Assembly: GCA_945873145.1 (NCBI GenBank)
Contig: CAMCBZ010000001.1
Coordinates: 124,001-188,000 of the forward strand
Length of the DNA: 64,000 nt
Direction: 5' to 3'
DNA from: an uncultured Prevotella sp.
GTDB lineage: Bacteria > Bacteroidota > Bacteroidia > Bacteroidales > Bacteroidaceae
The first letter of the stretch is position 1; each line of letters begins with the position of its first letter. The notes under the pieces were generated by a model. The model was not told the origin of the DNA. It ran no database searches and saw only the letters and a program-made list of their open reading frames with translations. Below, one piece after another: positions 27,516 through 36,154 of the stretch. Both the position numbers and the translations under genes were made by a program.

Positions 27516-27571
27516 AAAAAGGCTTTCTGAGCAAAAATTCTCTAGAGAATTTTTGCTCAGAAAGCCTTTTT
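27516..27571. terminator. perfect 56-bp palindrome, probable bidirectional terminator
   Basis: Each arm is 28 bases (27516-27543 and 27544-27571), with AAAAAGGCTTTCTGAGC at the outer end and CTCTAGAG at the centre; there is no mismatch and no loop. Outer A and T runs give a terminator on both strands, between convergent wbqC-like and M16 peptidase genes. Confidence 0.7.
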
Positions 27572-27795
27572 GTGTTTGCTATAAAAGTGTGATTTTTATA
27601 ACCCACTCTGTTTCAGTGTCTTATAAAAAGTCGCTGAAATCCGCATCTTTTGGGCCAAGGAGGGTCTTGCTTCAGAAAATCGTCTGTATTTGGCCGGAAA
27701 ATTGTCACTTTATCCAACAAAAGATGCTGTTTGTAATGTGGGCGCATGGTCGTCTTCTGCCGGGCTCCGTTTAGTTATAGTTTGTGCCATCCGGG

Positions 27796-27887
27796 GGGTA
27801 GGGCGGCCACGGAGGGCCGCCCCTACACCAAAACCGCTAAGGCTCACCCTTTACCGGTTTTGCCATTCCCTCCCCTTGGGGAGGGCT
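27796..27887. repeat. cluster of REP-like GC-rich inverted repeats
   Basis: Three consecutive imperfect or perfect palindromes, including GTAGGGCGGCC-x5-GGGCCGCCCCTAC and CCCTCCCCTTGGGGAGGG. Their sequence is like interspersed elements recalled from many Bacteroidota genomes. They end just before the M16 peptidase stop codon. Confidence 0.5.
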
Positions 27888-27900
27888 AGGGAAGGGCTTC

Positions 27901-29277
27901 TTATTTATATATCAGCGTGGTCCATCTCTCCGGTGCCATGATGTCTTGTGCCGTCTGCTGGATCTGTTCCGCTGTCACGGCGTCGATTTTCTCATAGAGT
28001 GCTGTGACGTCTTTCTCCCAACCATAGTGGAGGAAGCTCTTGCCAAAGTCCAGGGCAAAGTTCTCACGATTGTCGCACGCCACACCGATCTGCCCTTTGA
28101 TCTGCTTCTTCGCGGCATGGAGCTGTCGATCAGTCAACGGTTGATCGATGAACTTCTCCACCACGCCACGCGTGAGTCTCAAGCACCGTTTGATGTCGTG
28201 CTCATCACATCCGAAGTATACGCTCCATATTCCTGTGTCGCCATAGCTGACCATTGAGCTCTCCACGGTGTAGACGAGTCCGTTGCGCTCCCGCAGTGCG
28301 AGGTTGAGCTTAGCGTTCATGCCGGGTCCGCCAATGATGTTGTTGAGCAGATAGAGCGCGATTCTGCGGTTGTCATGCACGTCGTAGGCTTTGTTTCCGA
28401 CCATCACGTGGGCCTGATGTGTCTGTTTATCAATGATATACGTGTTGCCAGACAACAATTCATCTTTTTGTCGCAGTTTGCTTTCTGAGACGTTTCCTGC
28501 CTTTTCATCTTTTTGTCGCTGAAGGTCGCTGGCGTCGCTTTTCTCTCCTTCCGCTTTTTGTCGCAGTGCCTCAGATGAGGTTGTTGACGTGGTGGATGAG
28601 GAAGAAGCTGCAGAAAGTAGCAGCCGGTCTTGATCTGCACCCTCCTGAGTGCTCAGGTCCTTCGTTGCCTTGTCGAGCAGACGCACGAGGCGGTGGAAAT
28701 CCACATCGCCGTAGGCGAAGAAAATCGCGTTGTCGGGACGGTAGTAACGGTGCGTAAAGCGCAGTGCGTCAGCTGTGGTATAGCCGCGCACTTGGTCAGC
28801 GGTGCCGAGGATGTTGTGCCCTAAGGGATGGCCGCGAAAGACGAGGTTTTCAAACTCGTCGTAGATGAGTTCGGCGGGCGAGTCGTTGTAGCTCTCGATC
28901 TCATCACAGATCACCTCCACCTCCTTGTCGATTTCCTGCTGGGGATAAGTCGAGTGGAAGACGATGTCGGTGAGCAAGTCCACGGCCCGTGGCATGTGGT
29001 CCTTGAGGATAGCGGCATAGTAGGTGGTGTCCTCCTTGTTGGTAAATGCGTTGAGGTCCCCGCCGACACTCTCCAGACAGTTCAGTATCTCGAGAGCGTG
29101 TCGTCGCTGAGTGCCCTTGAAGGTCGTGTGCTCGCAGAAGTGTGCAAGCCCCTCCTCGCCGGCGTCTTCGTTGCGCGAGCCGGCGTTGACCTGATAGCCG
29201 CAGTAGACCACGGGCGCGGTGGAGGGCAGATGGATGATGCGCAGTCCGTTGGACAGCGTAAAGGTGTTATATTTCAT
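27901..29277 (-). CDS. M16-family zinc metallopeptidase with internal tandem repeat
   Basis: Pitrilysin-type protease of processing-peptidase size (458 residues from the ATG at 29277, MKYNTFTLSNGLRI). The inverted zinc motif HFCEH is at 46-50, with the third ligand in EVICDEIESYNDSP near 125. Domain 2 ends with the family segment ADKQ-like CDNRENFALDFGKSFLHYG. Between the two domains lies a low-complexity insert (about 222-277): a serine/threonine run, then units of 15 residues starting RQK. No signal peptide is visible, so a cytoplasmic site is likely. A TATTTTTG -7 element (complement of 29286-29293) sits so close to the ATG that the mRNA may be nearly leaderless; this is why the upstream TTG was rejected. 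Confidence 0.85.
   Translation of the reverse strand: MKYNTFTLSNGLRIIHLPSTAPVVYCGYQVNAGSRNEDAGEEGLAHFCEHTTFKGTQRRHALEILNCLESVGGDLNAFTNKEDTTYYAAILKDHMPRAVDLLTDIVFHSTYPQQEIDKEVEVICDEIESYNDSPAELIYDEFENLVFRGHPLGHNILGTADQVRGYTTADALRFTHRYYRPDNAIFFAYGDVDFHRLVRLLDKATKDLSTQEGADQDRLLLSAASSSSTTSTTSSEALRQKAEGEKSDASDLQRQKDEKAGNVSESKLRQKDELLSGNTYIIDKQTHQAHVMVGNKAYDVHDNRRIALYLLNNIIGGPGMNAKLNLALRERNGLVYTVESSMVSYGDTGIWSVYFGCDEHDIKRCLRLTRGVVEKFIDQPLTDRQLHAAKKQIKGQIGVACDNRENFALDFGKSFLHYGWEKDVTALYEKIDAVTAEQIQQTAQDIMAPERWTTLIYK
28447..28614 (-). repeat. 45-bp in-frame tandem repeat inside the M16 peptidase gene
   Basis: The segment CTTTTTGTCGC recurs at 45-base spacing in the plus-strand sequence (blocks starting about 28461, 28506 and 28551). 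In the protein this gives units LRQKAEGEKSDASDL, QRQKDEKAGNVSESK and LRQKDELLSGN. A serine/threonine-rich run precedes them. Confidence 0.75.
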
Positions 29278-29304
29278 TTCGCCTGCAAAAATACGCAAAA
29301 TCCC

Positions 29305-29335
29305 TTTGATTTATGCTATATTTTTCGGATATTTG
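29305..29335 (+). promoter_or_regulatory. promoter of the PfkB kinase gene
   Basis: TTTG (29305-29308), a 19-base spacer and GATATTTG (29328-29335), one base off the TAnnTTTG consensus. It lies about 38 bases ahead of the ATG. Confidence 0.45.
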
Positions 29336-29373
29336 CACTTTGAAAATCACCCCAAGGAAAATATATACTAAGT

Positions 29374-30321
29374 ATGCGAAAAGTAATAGGAATAGGAGAG
29401 ACGGTGCTTGACATCATCTTCAAGCATGAGCAGCCCATCGGTGCTTACCCCGGCGGCTCGTCGTTTAATGCCATCATCTCGCTGGCGCGTGCGGGCGTGA
29501 ACACCACTTTCATCAGTGAAACCGGCAATGACCGCGTGGGACAGAATATCGTTCGTTTTCTCAAGGACAATGGTGTGGACACTACCAACGTCAATGTCTT
29601 CCCCGAGTCGAAGTCGCCTGTATCACTCGCCTTCCTCGATGACAACAACGACGCACAGTACATCTTCTATAAAGACCACCCTCACGACCAGCTCGACTTT
29701 GTCTATCCCGACATCCAGCCCGACGACATCGTCATCTTCGGCTCGTTCTTTGCCGTCAACCCCGTCATCCGTCCGCAGATTGTAGGACTGCTGGACTATG
29801 CGCGCAATCACGGTGCCATCATCTACTACGACGTCAACTTCCGGTCGTCCCACCGCAACGAGGTGATGAAGATCACGCCCAACTACCTCGAAAACCTCGA
29901 ATATGCCGACATCGTGCGCGGCAGTCACGAGGATTTTGAAGTACTTTACAAGCTCAGCGATCCCGACAAGGTCTACAACTCCGAGATCTCGTTCTACTGC
30001 AAGAAGTTCATCTACACCCAGGGTGCCCGCCCTGTAGAGCTGCGCGCCGACGGCGGTTTCCGCAAGAGCTATCCTGCCATCGAGACGCCGACGGTCAGCA
30101 CGGTGGGTGCCGGCGACAACTTCAATGCCGGACTCATCTATGGCATGGTGAAGTATGGTATCACGCGCGAAGACATCGAGCGCGGGCTCACCGAGGAGCA
30201 GTGGGACAGCATCATCGCCTGTGCCCAGGAGTTCTCCGCCGCCGCCTGCCAGAGTATCTACAACTACATCTCCAAGGAGTTTGGTGAGGAGAAGTGCCAA
30301 CAGCTCGGTCAGAGAGCATAG
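29374..30321 (+). CDS. PfkB-family carbohydrate kinase (fructokinase-like)
   Basis: A 315-residue ribokinase-fold sugar kinase. The N-terminal signature VIGIGETVLDIIF and PGGSSFNAIISLARAG (about 26-41) bind substrate. The C-terminal PfkB motif STVGAGDNFNAGLIYGM (about 241-257) contains the catalytic aspartate and anion hole. Fructose is the likeliest substrate by similarity with Bacteroidota fructokinases, but other sugars cannot be excluded. It is a monocistronic unit flanked by a promoter (29305-29335) and a very strong terminator (30411-30456). Confidence 0.85.
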   Translation: MRKVIGIGETVLDIIFKHEQPIGAYPGGSSFNAIISLARAGVNTTFISETGNDRVGQNIVRFLKDNGVDTTNVNVFPESKSPVSLAFLDDNNDAQYIFYKDHPHDQLDFVYPDIQPDDIVIFGSFFAVNPVIRPQIVGLLDYARNHGAIIYYDVNFRSSHRNEVMKITPNYLENLEYADIVRGSHEDFEVLYKLSDPDKVYNSEISFYCKKFIYTQGARPVELRADGGFRKSYPAIETPTVSTVGAGDNFNAGLIYGMVKYGITREDIERGLTEEQWDSIIACAQEFSAAACQSIYNYISKEFGEEKCQQLGQRA

Positions 30322-30410
30322 AGCGGGTTGGTGAAACATCCTACAGCCTTCTCCTTTTATCATCCCCCGGCGAGTGTCTTGCCACTATAGTGAGGCAGTG
30401 TCAAAACCCA

Positions 30411-30456
30411 GCATGATGCACCGCAAGGTTTGTTGCGGTGCATCATGCTTTTTTCT
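30411..30456 (+). terminator. strong rho-independent terminator after the PfkB kinase
   Basis: GCATGATGCACCGCAA (30411-30426) pairs perfectly with TTGCGGTGCATCATGC (30433-30448) around a 6-base loop and is followed by TTTTTTCTTCTT. Confidence 0.9.
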
Positions 30457-30527
30457 TCTTACTATTGCGACAATTCCACCAAAGTGAGGAATACATTAAT
30501 AAAAAAGAATAAATTTCCGCGCTGTGA

Positions 30528-30559
30528 TTTGCTTATGTCCTATAAAAGAGGTATATTTG
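30528..30559 (+). promoter_or_regulatory. promoter of pnp
   Basis: TTTG (30528-30531), a 20-base spacer and TATATTTG (30552-30559), exactly matching the Bacteroidota pattern, 50 bases upstream of the start codon. Confidence 0.7.
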
Positions 30560-30608
30560 CACGATTTATTTTGATGTTTGTACAAAAACGAAGTTTTTTA
30601 GATTTTAG

Positions 30609-32915
30609 ATGAACGTAATTACAAAAACCGTTCAATTGCCAGATGGAAGAACCATCTCAATTGAAACCGGAAAGGTTGCGAAGCAAGCCGATGGCGCTGC
30701 TGTCCTGCGTATGGGCAACACCGTGCTGCTTGCTACCGTTTGCGCAGCCAAAGAGGCAGTTCCGGGAACAGATTTCATGCCTTTGCAAGTAGACTATCGT
30801 GAGCAGTACAGTGCTGCAGGCCGTTTCCCGGGCGGATTCACTAAGCGTGAGGGCAAAGCCAGCGATGAGGAGATCCTCGTCTCCCGTCTGGTAGACCGTG
30901 CCCTGCGCCCTCTCTTCCCTTCTGACTATCACTGCGAGGTGTATGTGCAGGTGATGTTGCTCTCCGCCGATGGCGTGGATCAGCCCGATGCACTGGCAGG
31001 TTTTGCCGCCTCCGCAGCTATGGCTTGCTCTGACATTCCTTTTGACTATACAATCTCTGAGGTTCGCGTGGCCCGCATCAATGGCGAGTTTGTCATCAAC
31101 CCCACCTTCCAGCAGATGGCCGACGCCGACATGGACTTGATGGTCGGTGCTACCAAGGACAACATCATGATGGTGGAAGGCGAGATGAAAGAGGTACAGG
31201 AGAAAGACCTCATCGACGCCCTCAAGGCTGCTCACGCCGCTATCAAGCCGATGTGCGAGCTCCAGGACGAGCTGGCAAAAGAACTCGGTACTGACAAGAA
31301 GCGCGAGTACGACGATGAGATCAACGACGAAGACCTGCGCCAGCAGATCAAGGACGAACTCTATAAGCCCTGCTACGAGATCAACCATAAGGCACTGCCT
31401 AAGCAGGAGCGCAACGACGCCTATGACAAGGTGCTCGCTGACTTCCTGGAGAAGTACGATGCCGCTCACACTGATCTGTCCGAGGAAGACCTCGAGGAGA
31501 AGCATGCTGAGGCTACCCGCTACTATGCCGACGTGATGCGTGACGCTATGCGCCGTTGCATCCTCGACGAGGGCCTGCGTATGGATGGCCGTGGCACTAC
31601 CGACATCCGTCCTATCTGGTGCGAGGTGTCTCCGCTGCCCATGCCTCACGGATCAGCTATCTTCCAGCGTGGCGAGACGATGTCGCTCACTACCTGTACA
31701 CTCGGTACCAAGCTCGACGAGAAGATGGTCGACGGTGTGCTCAACCGCGGCTATCAGCGTTTCCTGCTCCACTATAACTTCCCACCGTTCTGCACCGGCG
31801 AGGCTAAGGCACAGCGCGGCGTAGGCCGTCGTGAGATTGGCCACGGCCACTTGGCATGGCGTGCACTGAAGGGTCAGATCCCTGAGGACTTCCCTTACAC
31901 CGTGCGTCTGGTGAGCCAGGTGCTCGAGTCCAACGGTTCTTCCTCTATGGCTACCACCTGTGCCGGTACGCTGGCACTGATGGATGCCGGTGTTCCTATG
32001 AAGAAGCCGGTGGCCGGTATTGCCATGGGTCTTATCCACAACCCTGGTGAGGAAGGCTATGCGATCCTGAGCGATATCCTCGGTGATGAGGACCACCTCG
32101 GCGATATGGACTTCAAGACAACAGGTACACGTGACGGTCTGACCGCTACTCAGATGGATATCAAGTGCGACGGTCTGCCCTTCGAGATTCTTGAGAAAGC
32201 CCTCATGCAGGCTAAGGCTGGTCGTGAGCATATCATGAACGAGATGATGAAGACCATCTCAGAGCCCCGCAAGGAGCTGAAGCCTCAGGTGCCCCGCATC
32301 GTTGCCCTTACGATTCCTAAGGAGTTCATCGGTGCTGTCATTGGCCCCGGTGGAAAGATCATCCAGCAGATGCAGGAAGACACCGGTGCTACCATCACCA
32401 TCGACGAGGCCGACGGCGTGGGCAAGGTGCAGGTTTCTGCTCCTAATAAGGACAGCATCGACGCTGCCTTGGCCAAGATCAAGGCTATCGTGGCTGTTCC
32501 TGAGGTCGGCGAGGTCTATGAGGGCACCGTGAAGAGCATCATGCCTTACGGTTGCTTCGTAGAGATCCTGCCGGGCAAGGAAGGCCTGCTCCACATCTCC
32601 GAGATTGCCTGGAAGCGCCTGGAGACCGTTGAGGAGGCTGGTATCAAGGAAGGTGACAAGATCAAGGTGAAGCTGCTCGAGATCGATCCTAAGACCGGTA
32701 AGTACAAGCTCTCACACCGTGTGCTCATCGACAAGCCCGAGGGCTATGTCGAGCGTGAGCGTCGTCCACGTGGCGAGCGTGGCGATCGTCGTCCGCGTCG
32801 CGATGGCGGCAACAACGGCGGTGAGCGTCGCCCCCGTCGCTTCGAGCATCACGACAATGCTGAGGCTCCTAAGGACTTCAGCGACAAGCTCGATCACAAC
32901 AACGATGTAGAGTAA
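30609..32915 (+). CDS. pnp: polyribonucleotide nucleotidyltransferase (PNPase)
   Basis: Phosphorolytic 3'-5' exoribonuclease of mRNA decay. The first RNase PH domain starts [21 protein letters not shown]. The second, catalytic one contains [13 protein letters not shown] and [17 protein letters not shown]. The KH domain has [20 protein letters not shown] near 577-596. The S1 domain covers about 637-706 ([28 protein letters not shown]). An Arg/Gly-rich tail (about 710-750, [14 protein letters not shown]) may add RNA affinity. The length of 768 residues is slightly above the usual 700-750 because of the tail. It has its own promoter and terminator. Confidence 0.97.
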   Translation: MNVITKTVQLPDGRTISIETGKVAKQADGAAVLRMGNTVLLATVCAAKEAVPGTDFMPLQVDYREQYSAAGRFPGGFTKREGKASDEEILVSRLVDRALRPLFPSDYHCEVYVQVMLLSADGVDQPDALAGFAASAAMACSDIPFDYTISEVRVARINGEFVINPTFQQMADADMDLMVGATKDNIMMVEGEMKEVQEKDLIDALKAAHAAIKPMCELQDELAKELGTDKKREYDDEINDEDLRQQIKDELYKPCYEINHKALPKQERNDAYDKVLADFLEKYDAAHTDLSEEDLEEKHAEATRYYADVMRDAMRRCILDEGLRMDGRGTTDIRPIWCEVSPLPMPHGSAIFQRGETMSLTTCTLGTKLDEKMVDGVLNRGYQRFLLHYNFPPFCTGEAKAQRGVGRREIGHGHLAWRALKGQIPEDFPYTVRLVSQVLESNGSSSMATTCAGTLALMDAGVPMKKPVAGIAMGLIHNPGEEGYAILSDILGDEDHLGDMDFKTTGTRDGLTATQMDIKCDGLPFEILEKALMQAKAGREHIMNEMMKTISEPRKELKPQVPRIVALTIPKEFIGAVIGPGGKIIQQMQEDTGATITIDEADGVGKVQVSAPNKDSIDAALAKIKAIVAVPEVGEVYEGTVKSIMPYGCFVEILPGKEGLLHISEIAWKRLETVEEAGIKEGDKIKVKLLEIDPKTGKYKLSHRVLIDKPEGYVERERRPRGERGDRRPRRDGGNNGGERRPRRFEHHDNAEAPKDFSDKLDHNNDVE

Positions 32916-32936
32916 TCTACACCTTATTATATATAA

Positions 32937-32980
32937 GCGCCCCCATATCGCTTCAGGCTGATATGGGGGCGCGTTGTGTT
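32937..32980 (+). terminator. terminator of pnp
   Basis: GCGCCCCCATATC (32937-32949) pairs perfectly with GATATGGGGGCGC (32960-32972) around a 10-base loop, then GTTGTGTT. A reverse copy of the AT-rich motif (CACCTTATTATATATAA, 32920-32936) abuts it. Confidence 0.75.
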
Positions 32981-33010
32981 CCAAGAAAACGCTTGGTATT
33001 TATCTCTCAC

Positions 33011-33040
33011 ACAGAGCCACAGAGATACGGAGAAGACTTC
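33011..33040. repeat. CACAGAG-type short interspersed sequence
   Basis: The stretch CACACAGAGCCACAGAGATA resembles a short simple repeat found between genes in diverse bacterial genomes. No coding capacity is seen in the gap before the Fic gene. Confidence 0.25.
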
Positions 33041-33103
33041 ACCTTGTGGAAAGCACAGAGGAGAGAGGGCTGTAAGAGTAGGGCTGTATGAGCTGCATTT
33101 TGT

Positions 33104-34387
33104 CTATTTCACCAGATAGGCGCAGTATTTGTTTAAGAGAAGAGACGCCGGTAGCTCTCCTTTCTCATAGCGCTCAGCATCCAATGCTTGTATCGGCATG
33201 TCGACATGCGTGCCGTCTTGAAAAGTGGTGAGCAGACGGCTTGCATCTCCTTTTCCAGTGATTTGTATCTGAGAGAAGAGCGGCGAGATGTCGCTGTCGA
33301 TGTACACGATGGCATAGCTTGGACGTTTGGCCCCCGGCATCTCCTCTTTTAGTACATGTTTGTGAACCAAATCTTGGATGTCGCGGTTGGCTGTATCCTT
33401 GGAGCATTTGTTGAGTGCGGCCCATTGCTTTGTCGTTATCTTCGACTCATATCCGTCAAGGAATAGGTTGATGGTGCGTTTCTGCCTTTCCGTCATGGAC
33501 AAGGTGTGAGCGCGATTCCAAAAGACAGCTTTGTTCAGAACCGAGTTGAGCATCCCTGCCGACGTATCGAGGGCACGTATCAGCGTGGTGATATACCACT
33601 GTATCCATTCCGTCAGGTCACCATTGCCTTTCTGTGCCCGCTCCAGTATCTCGTAATAGTGCTTCTTGTCGCTATTGATAGCGGAGGATATATTGTAAAA
33701 CCGGAATTTACTCTTTTCGCCGCGGGCGAGCATCATGTCGGACAGAATCCTTGCCAGCCGCCCGTTTCCATCCTCAAAGGGATGGATGGAGACAAACAAA
33801 AAATGGGCAATGGCAGAGCGAATCAGATAGGAGTCTTGTGCCTCGCTGTTAAACCAGTTGATGAATCGGTCCATCTCAGTTTCTATTCTGTCGGGCTTGG
33901 GAGCCACATAGTGCACCCTTTCGCGCCCGAGATACCCTGAGACGATATGCTCGTCATGGCTTCTGTATCTGCCCGTCTCTATCTGTTCGCCTGCACTGAA
34001 TCCTGTCGGGAAGAAAGCCGTCTGCCAGCCACATAGTATCTGTTTGGTGATAGGACGGTCGTAGTGCTCAACGGCGTCGAGCATCACAGCGACCACGGCG
34101 TCGACATAGTGCGAGGGAGCAACAAACTTCGTGCTCTCTATTCCTAACCTGAGTGCGATGGACGACCGCACCTGATCGGCATTGAGATTGATGCCTTCGA
34201 TTTCTGAGGAGTAGACAATATCGTGGGTGAGATTCTCGGCCATGGCACCGAGACGGCTGTCAAAGCCCAGTTGTCCTAATTGCCCATAAAGCGATCCCAG
34301 CTTATGAGAAGCCTGTTCCAATGGTGGCAAAATGGCATTGGCATCCCATCGGAAATCTGTCCAGTTGTCTCTTTCGTGTATATACAT
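33104..34387 (-). CDS. Fic-domain protein (predicted AMP-transferase) with self-inhibition motif and winged helix
   Basis: Fic enzymes transfer AMP or another nucleotide group to a hydroxyl of a target protein. The catalytic motif HPFEDGNGRLARI starts at residue 202. The N-terminal inhibitory motif S60-x3-E64-G65 (SSEIEG) is of the class II type that blocks ATP binding. The C-terminal 120 residues contain a winged-helix segment (MTERQKRTINLFLDGYESKITTKQWAALN), suggesting DNA binding. The 427-residue protein has no export signal. A promoter lies in a cluster of GCCGCA inverted repeats upstream (34447-34478). No toxin or antitoxin partner is seen next to it. Confidence 0.9.
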   Translation of the reverse strand: MYIHERDNWTDFRWDANAILPPLEQASHKLGSLYGQLGQLGFDSRLGAMAENLTHDIVYSSEIEGINLNADQVRSSIALRLGIESTKFVAPSHYVDAVVAVMLDAVEHYDRPITKQILCGWQTAFFPTGFSAGEQIETGRYRSHDEHIVSGYLGRERVHYVAPKPDRIETEMDRFINWFNSEAQDSYLIRSAIAHFLFVSIHPFEDGNGRLARILSDMMLARGEKSKFRFYNISSAINSDKKHYYEILERAQKGNGDLTEWIQWYITTLIRALDTSAGMLNSVLNKAVFWNRAHTLSMTERQKRTINLFLDGYESKITTKQWAALNKCSKDTANRDIQDLVHKHVLKEEMPGAKRPSYAIVYIDSDISPLFSQIQITGKGDASRLLTTFQDGTHVDMPIQALDAERYEKGELPASLLLNKYCAYLVK

Positions 34388-34404
34388 GGTGCTGTTTTTG
34401 GTGA

Positions 34405-34511
34405 GTTTGCGGCATTATCTTTCAAATAACGCCGCATGATCTGCGGCAAAATTAAGAAAAAAATGCCGCATCGGCAAATTTCCGTGAGGGAAATCTTTGC
34501 CAATGCGGCGA
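34405..34511. promoter_or_regulatory. GCCGCA inverted-repeat cluster with the fic promoter
   Basis: The motif GCGGCA/TGCCGC occurs five or more times in both orientations. A large hairpin (GCCGCATcGGCAAA with TTTGCCaATGCGGC, about 34465-34509) lies between fic and dps. The fic promoter on the minus strand is TTTG (34475-34478), a 20-base spacer, TAATTTTG (34447-34454); its -33 falls inside the hairpin arm. The hairpin may also terminate a transcript. Confidence 0.5.
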
Positions 34512-34576
34512 TCAGGTGTGAATCAATTCTCTATGTATAGTCAGCTATGTGAGGCTTGCGGGCTGTTGCCTTTTCG

Positions 34577-35065
34577 TCATTTAGCGCATTTGGGTGAGTT
34601 GAAGGCTACGAGCATCCAAACACTCTTCTCCTGCTCCTTGAGGTAGTCGCTCATCTGTGCCACGGTGACCTCGTCGCCGGCGTCGGCAGCTAAGCGGAGC
34701 ACTTCGCGCTCTTGTGCGATGAGCGTCTTCATGGTGTCGAGGACATACTCCACTGCGTTGCAGCCTGTCTCGGGCACTTCGAGTTCCTGTACCTTAGCCA
34801 CTTTGAGGTAAGCCGAGAAGCGGCTCTCAGGCGTACCGTTGAGTTGGAGAATGCGCTCAGCGATCTCGTCGATCTTAGCGGCAGCGTCATCGTAGAGCTC
34901 CTCATATTTCTCGTGCATGATGAAGAAGCCGTGGCCGCGTACGTTCCAGTGGAGGTTGCGCAGGTTGGTGTAGTGAATCTGGAAGTCTGCCAGCAGTTGA
35001 GACAGAGCGTTAACGACGTTGAGAGTGAGCTCGCTGTTGAGTCCGGTGAAATTCAGAGTCTTCAT
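34577..35065 (-). CDS. dps: Dps-family DNA starvation/ferritin-like protein
   Basis: Dodecameric ferritin-like protein that stores iron and protects DNA under oxidative or starvation stress. The ferroxidase-site sequence NLHWNVRGHGFFIMHEKYEELYDDAAAKIDEIAERI is at about residues 37-72, with the expected His and Asp/Glu ligands. The length of 162 residues is normal. A TATCTTTG -7 element lies at the complement of 35115-35122. It is followed on its strand by the fic gene. Confidence 0.92.
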   Translation of the reverse strand: MKTLNFTGLNSELTLNVVNALSQLLADFQIHYTNLRNLHWNVRGHGFFIMHEKYEELYDDAAAKIDEIAERILQLNGTPESRFSAYLKVAKVQELEVPETGCNAVEYVLDTMKTLIAQEREVLRLAADAGDEVTVAQMSDYLKEQEKSVWMLVAFNSPKCAK

Positions 35066-35183
35066 AATGTTATGTGTTTTTGTGGTTGATAATCTTGTTT
35101 TCTTTTCTCAGGTGCAAAGATAGGAGTTTATTTCCACGCTTGCAACAGCCTTTTTCTATGAGGCGATAGACAGAATGAATGAT

Positions 35184-35242
35184 AAAAAGAAAAGCACTGT
35201 ATGTCAGTGTGTTAGGCTGACAAACAGTGCTTTTCTCTTTTT
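35184..35242 (-). terminator. hairpin between the AraC regulator gene and dps
   Basis: AAAAAGAAAAGCACTGT (35184-35200) pairs with ACAGTGCTTTTCTCTTTTT (35224-35242) with a smaller inner stem GTCAG/CTGAC. It is flanked by A- and T-rich tracts and likely ends the mannan operon transcript that finishes at 35261. Confidence 0.65.
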
Positions 35243-35260
35243 CTGTGATAATGAACATTT

Positions 35261-36142
35261 TCAGATGATGATCCTCACCTTCTTGTATTGTTCGCGGAAC
35301 TCGCTGGGCGTGCACCCTTTCTTGCGCTTGAAGATGCGGTTGAAGTTGCTCATGTTGTTGTATCCGCACTTGAAGCAGATCTCCCCAACGCTCTCGTTGG
35401 TGTCGATGAGCATGCGTGTGGCGTTGCCCATGCGTATGTCGATGATGTAATCACTTAGCGTGCGTCCCGTGTGCTGCTTGAAGAAACGGCTGAACGAGCT
35501 TTTGCTCATGTTGGCAATCCCAGAGAGATCTTCGAGCATGAGGTCGTTCATGTAGTTCTCAGCGATGTAGTTCTTCACCTTGAGAATGCGTCGGCTGTCG
35601 TCCTCGATGTCCACTTTGGCGTAGCTGGTCGTGGCCAGCGTCCTCATGCCCTCACTGGTTGCAAGGGTGTTGAGAATCTCAAGGAACTGTATCGTAGCCA
35701 TGAACTTATCGCCCTGGTGCCCGAGGTTTTCCAGCTTCTCGTAGATCTTGATGATCGTGCTGATGGGAAAGGCGATGCCTTTCTGCGCCTCTGTGAGCAT
35801 CTTGCGGATATTGTCGAAGGGTGCTTTGGCGAGCAGTCCTTCGTTGAGATCGCCGAGATCGAACTGTACGGTAATCTCCCGGATGTCGTCGCTATGGCAG
35901 TCGCCTTGCTCCCAAACGTGCTCAAGCTCGTTGCTGCTGATGAGCACGAGGTCATAGTCGCCTATGACCTCACTGCTGTCGCCCACGATTCGCCTGACAC
36001 CTCTGGCGTTCTCAACGAAGTTCAGTTCACAGACCTCATGACAGTGGATGGGATAGGTGAACTCTTTCTTGTGTCGCTCCACGATATAGAGGATGTCCTT
36101 GTCCATCAGTGGAGTGATCTCATGCAAAACGTGACTGTTCAT
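35261..36142 (-). CDS. AraC-family transcriptional regulator of the mannan operon
   Basis: A 293-residue AraC/XylS regulator. The N-terminal cupin-like ligand domain (about 15-140) begins with YPIHCHEVCELNFVENARG. The C-terminal two-helix-turn-helix domain (about 190-288) contains LMLEDLSGIANMSKSSFSRFFKQHTG and VGEICFKCGYNNMSNFNRIFKRKKGCTPSEFR. It is the last gene of the minus-strand mannan operon, 12 bases after the epimerase stop. It probably senses an oligosaccharide or sugar from the pathway and regulates this locus; the ligand is not known. Confidence 0.85.
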   Translation of the reverse strand: MNSHVLHEITPLMDKDILYIVERHKKEFTYPIHCHEVCELNFVENARGVRRIVGDSSEVIGDYDLVLISSNELEHVWEQGDCHSDDIREITVQFDLGDLNEGLLAKAPFDNIRKMLTEAQKGIAFPISTIIKIYEKLENLGHQGDKFMATIQFLEILNTLATSEGMRTLATTSYAKVDIEDDSRRILKVKNYIAENYMNDLMLEDLSGIANMSKSSFSRFFKQHTGRTLSDYIIDIRMGNATRMLIDTNESVGEICFKCGYNNMSNFNRIFKRKKGCTPSEFREQYKKVRIII

Positions 36143-36154
36143 AGTTGTAGGGCT

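Larger units (their letters stand above)
27316..27900. other. 585-base intergenic region between convergent genes
   Basis: No convincing gene is found. From left to right it holds a 9-bp hairpin GCCTTTCTG/CAGAAAGGC (27477-27501), a perfect 56-bp palindrome (27516-27571), and REP-like inverted repeats GGGCGGCC/GGGCCGCC (27796-27828), AAAACCG/CGGTTTT (27830-27863) and CCCTCCCC/GGGGAGGG (27870-27887). Short plus-strand frames through it are random. Confidence 0.6.
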
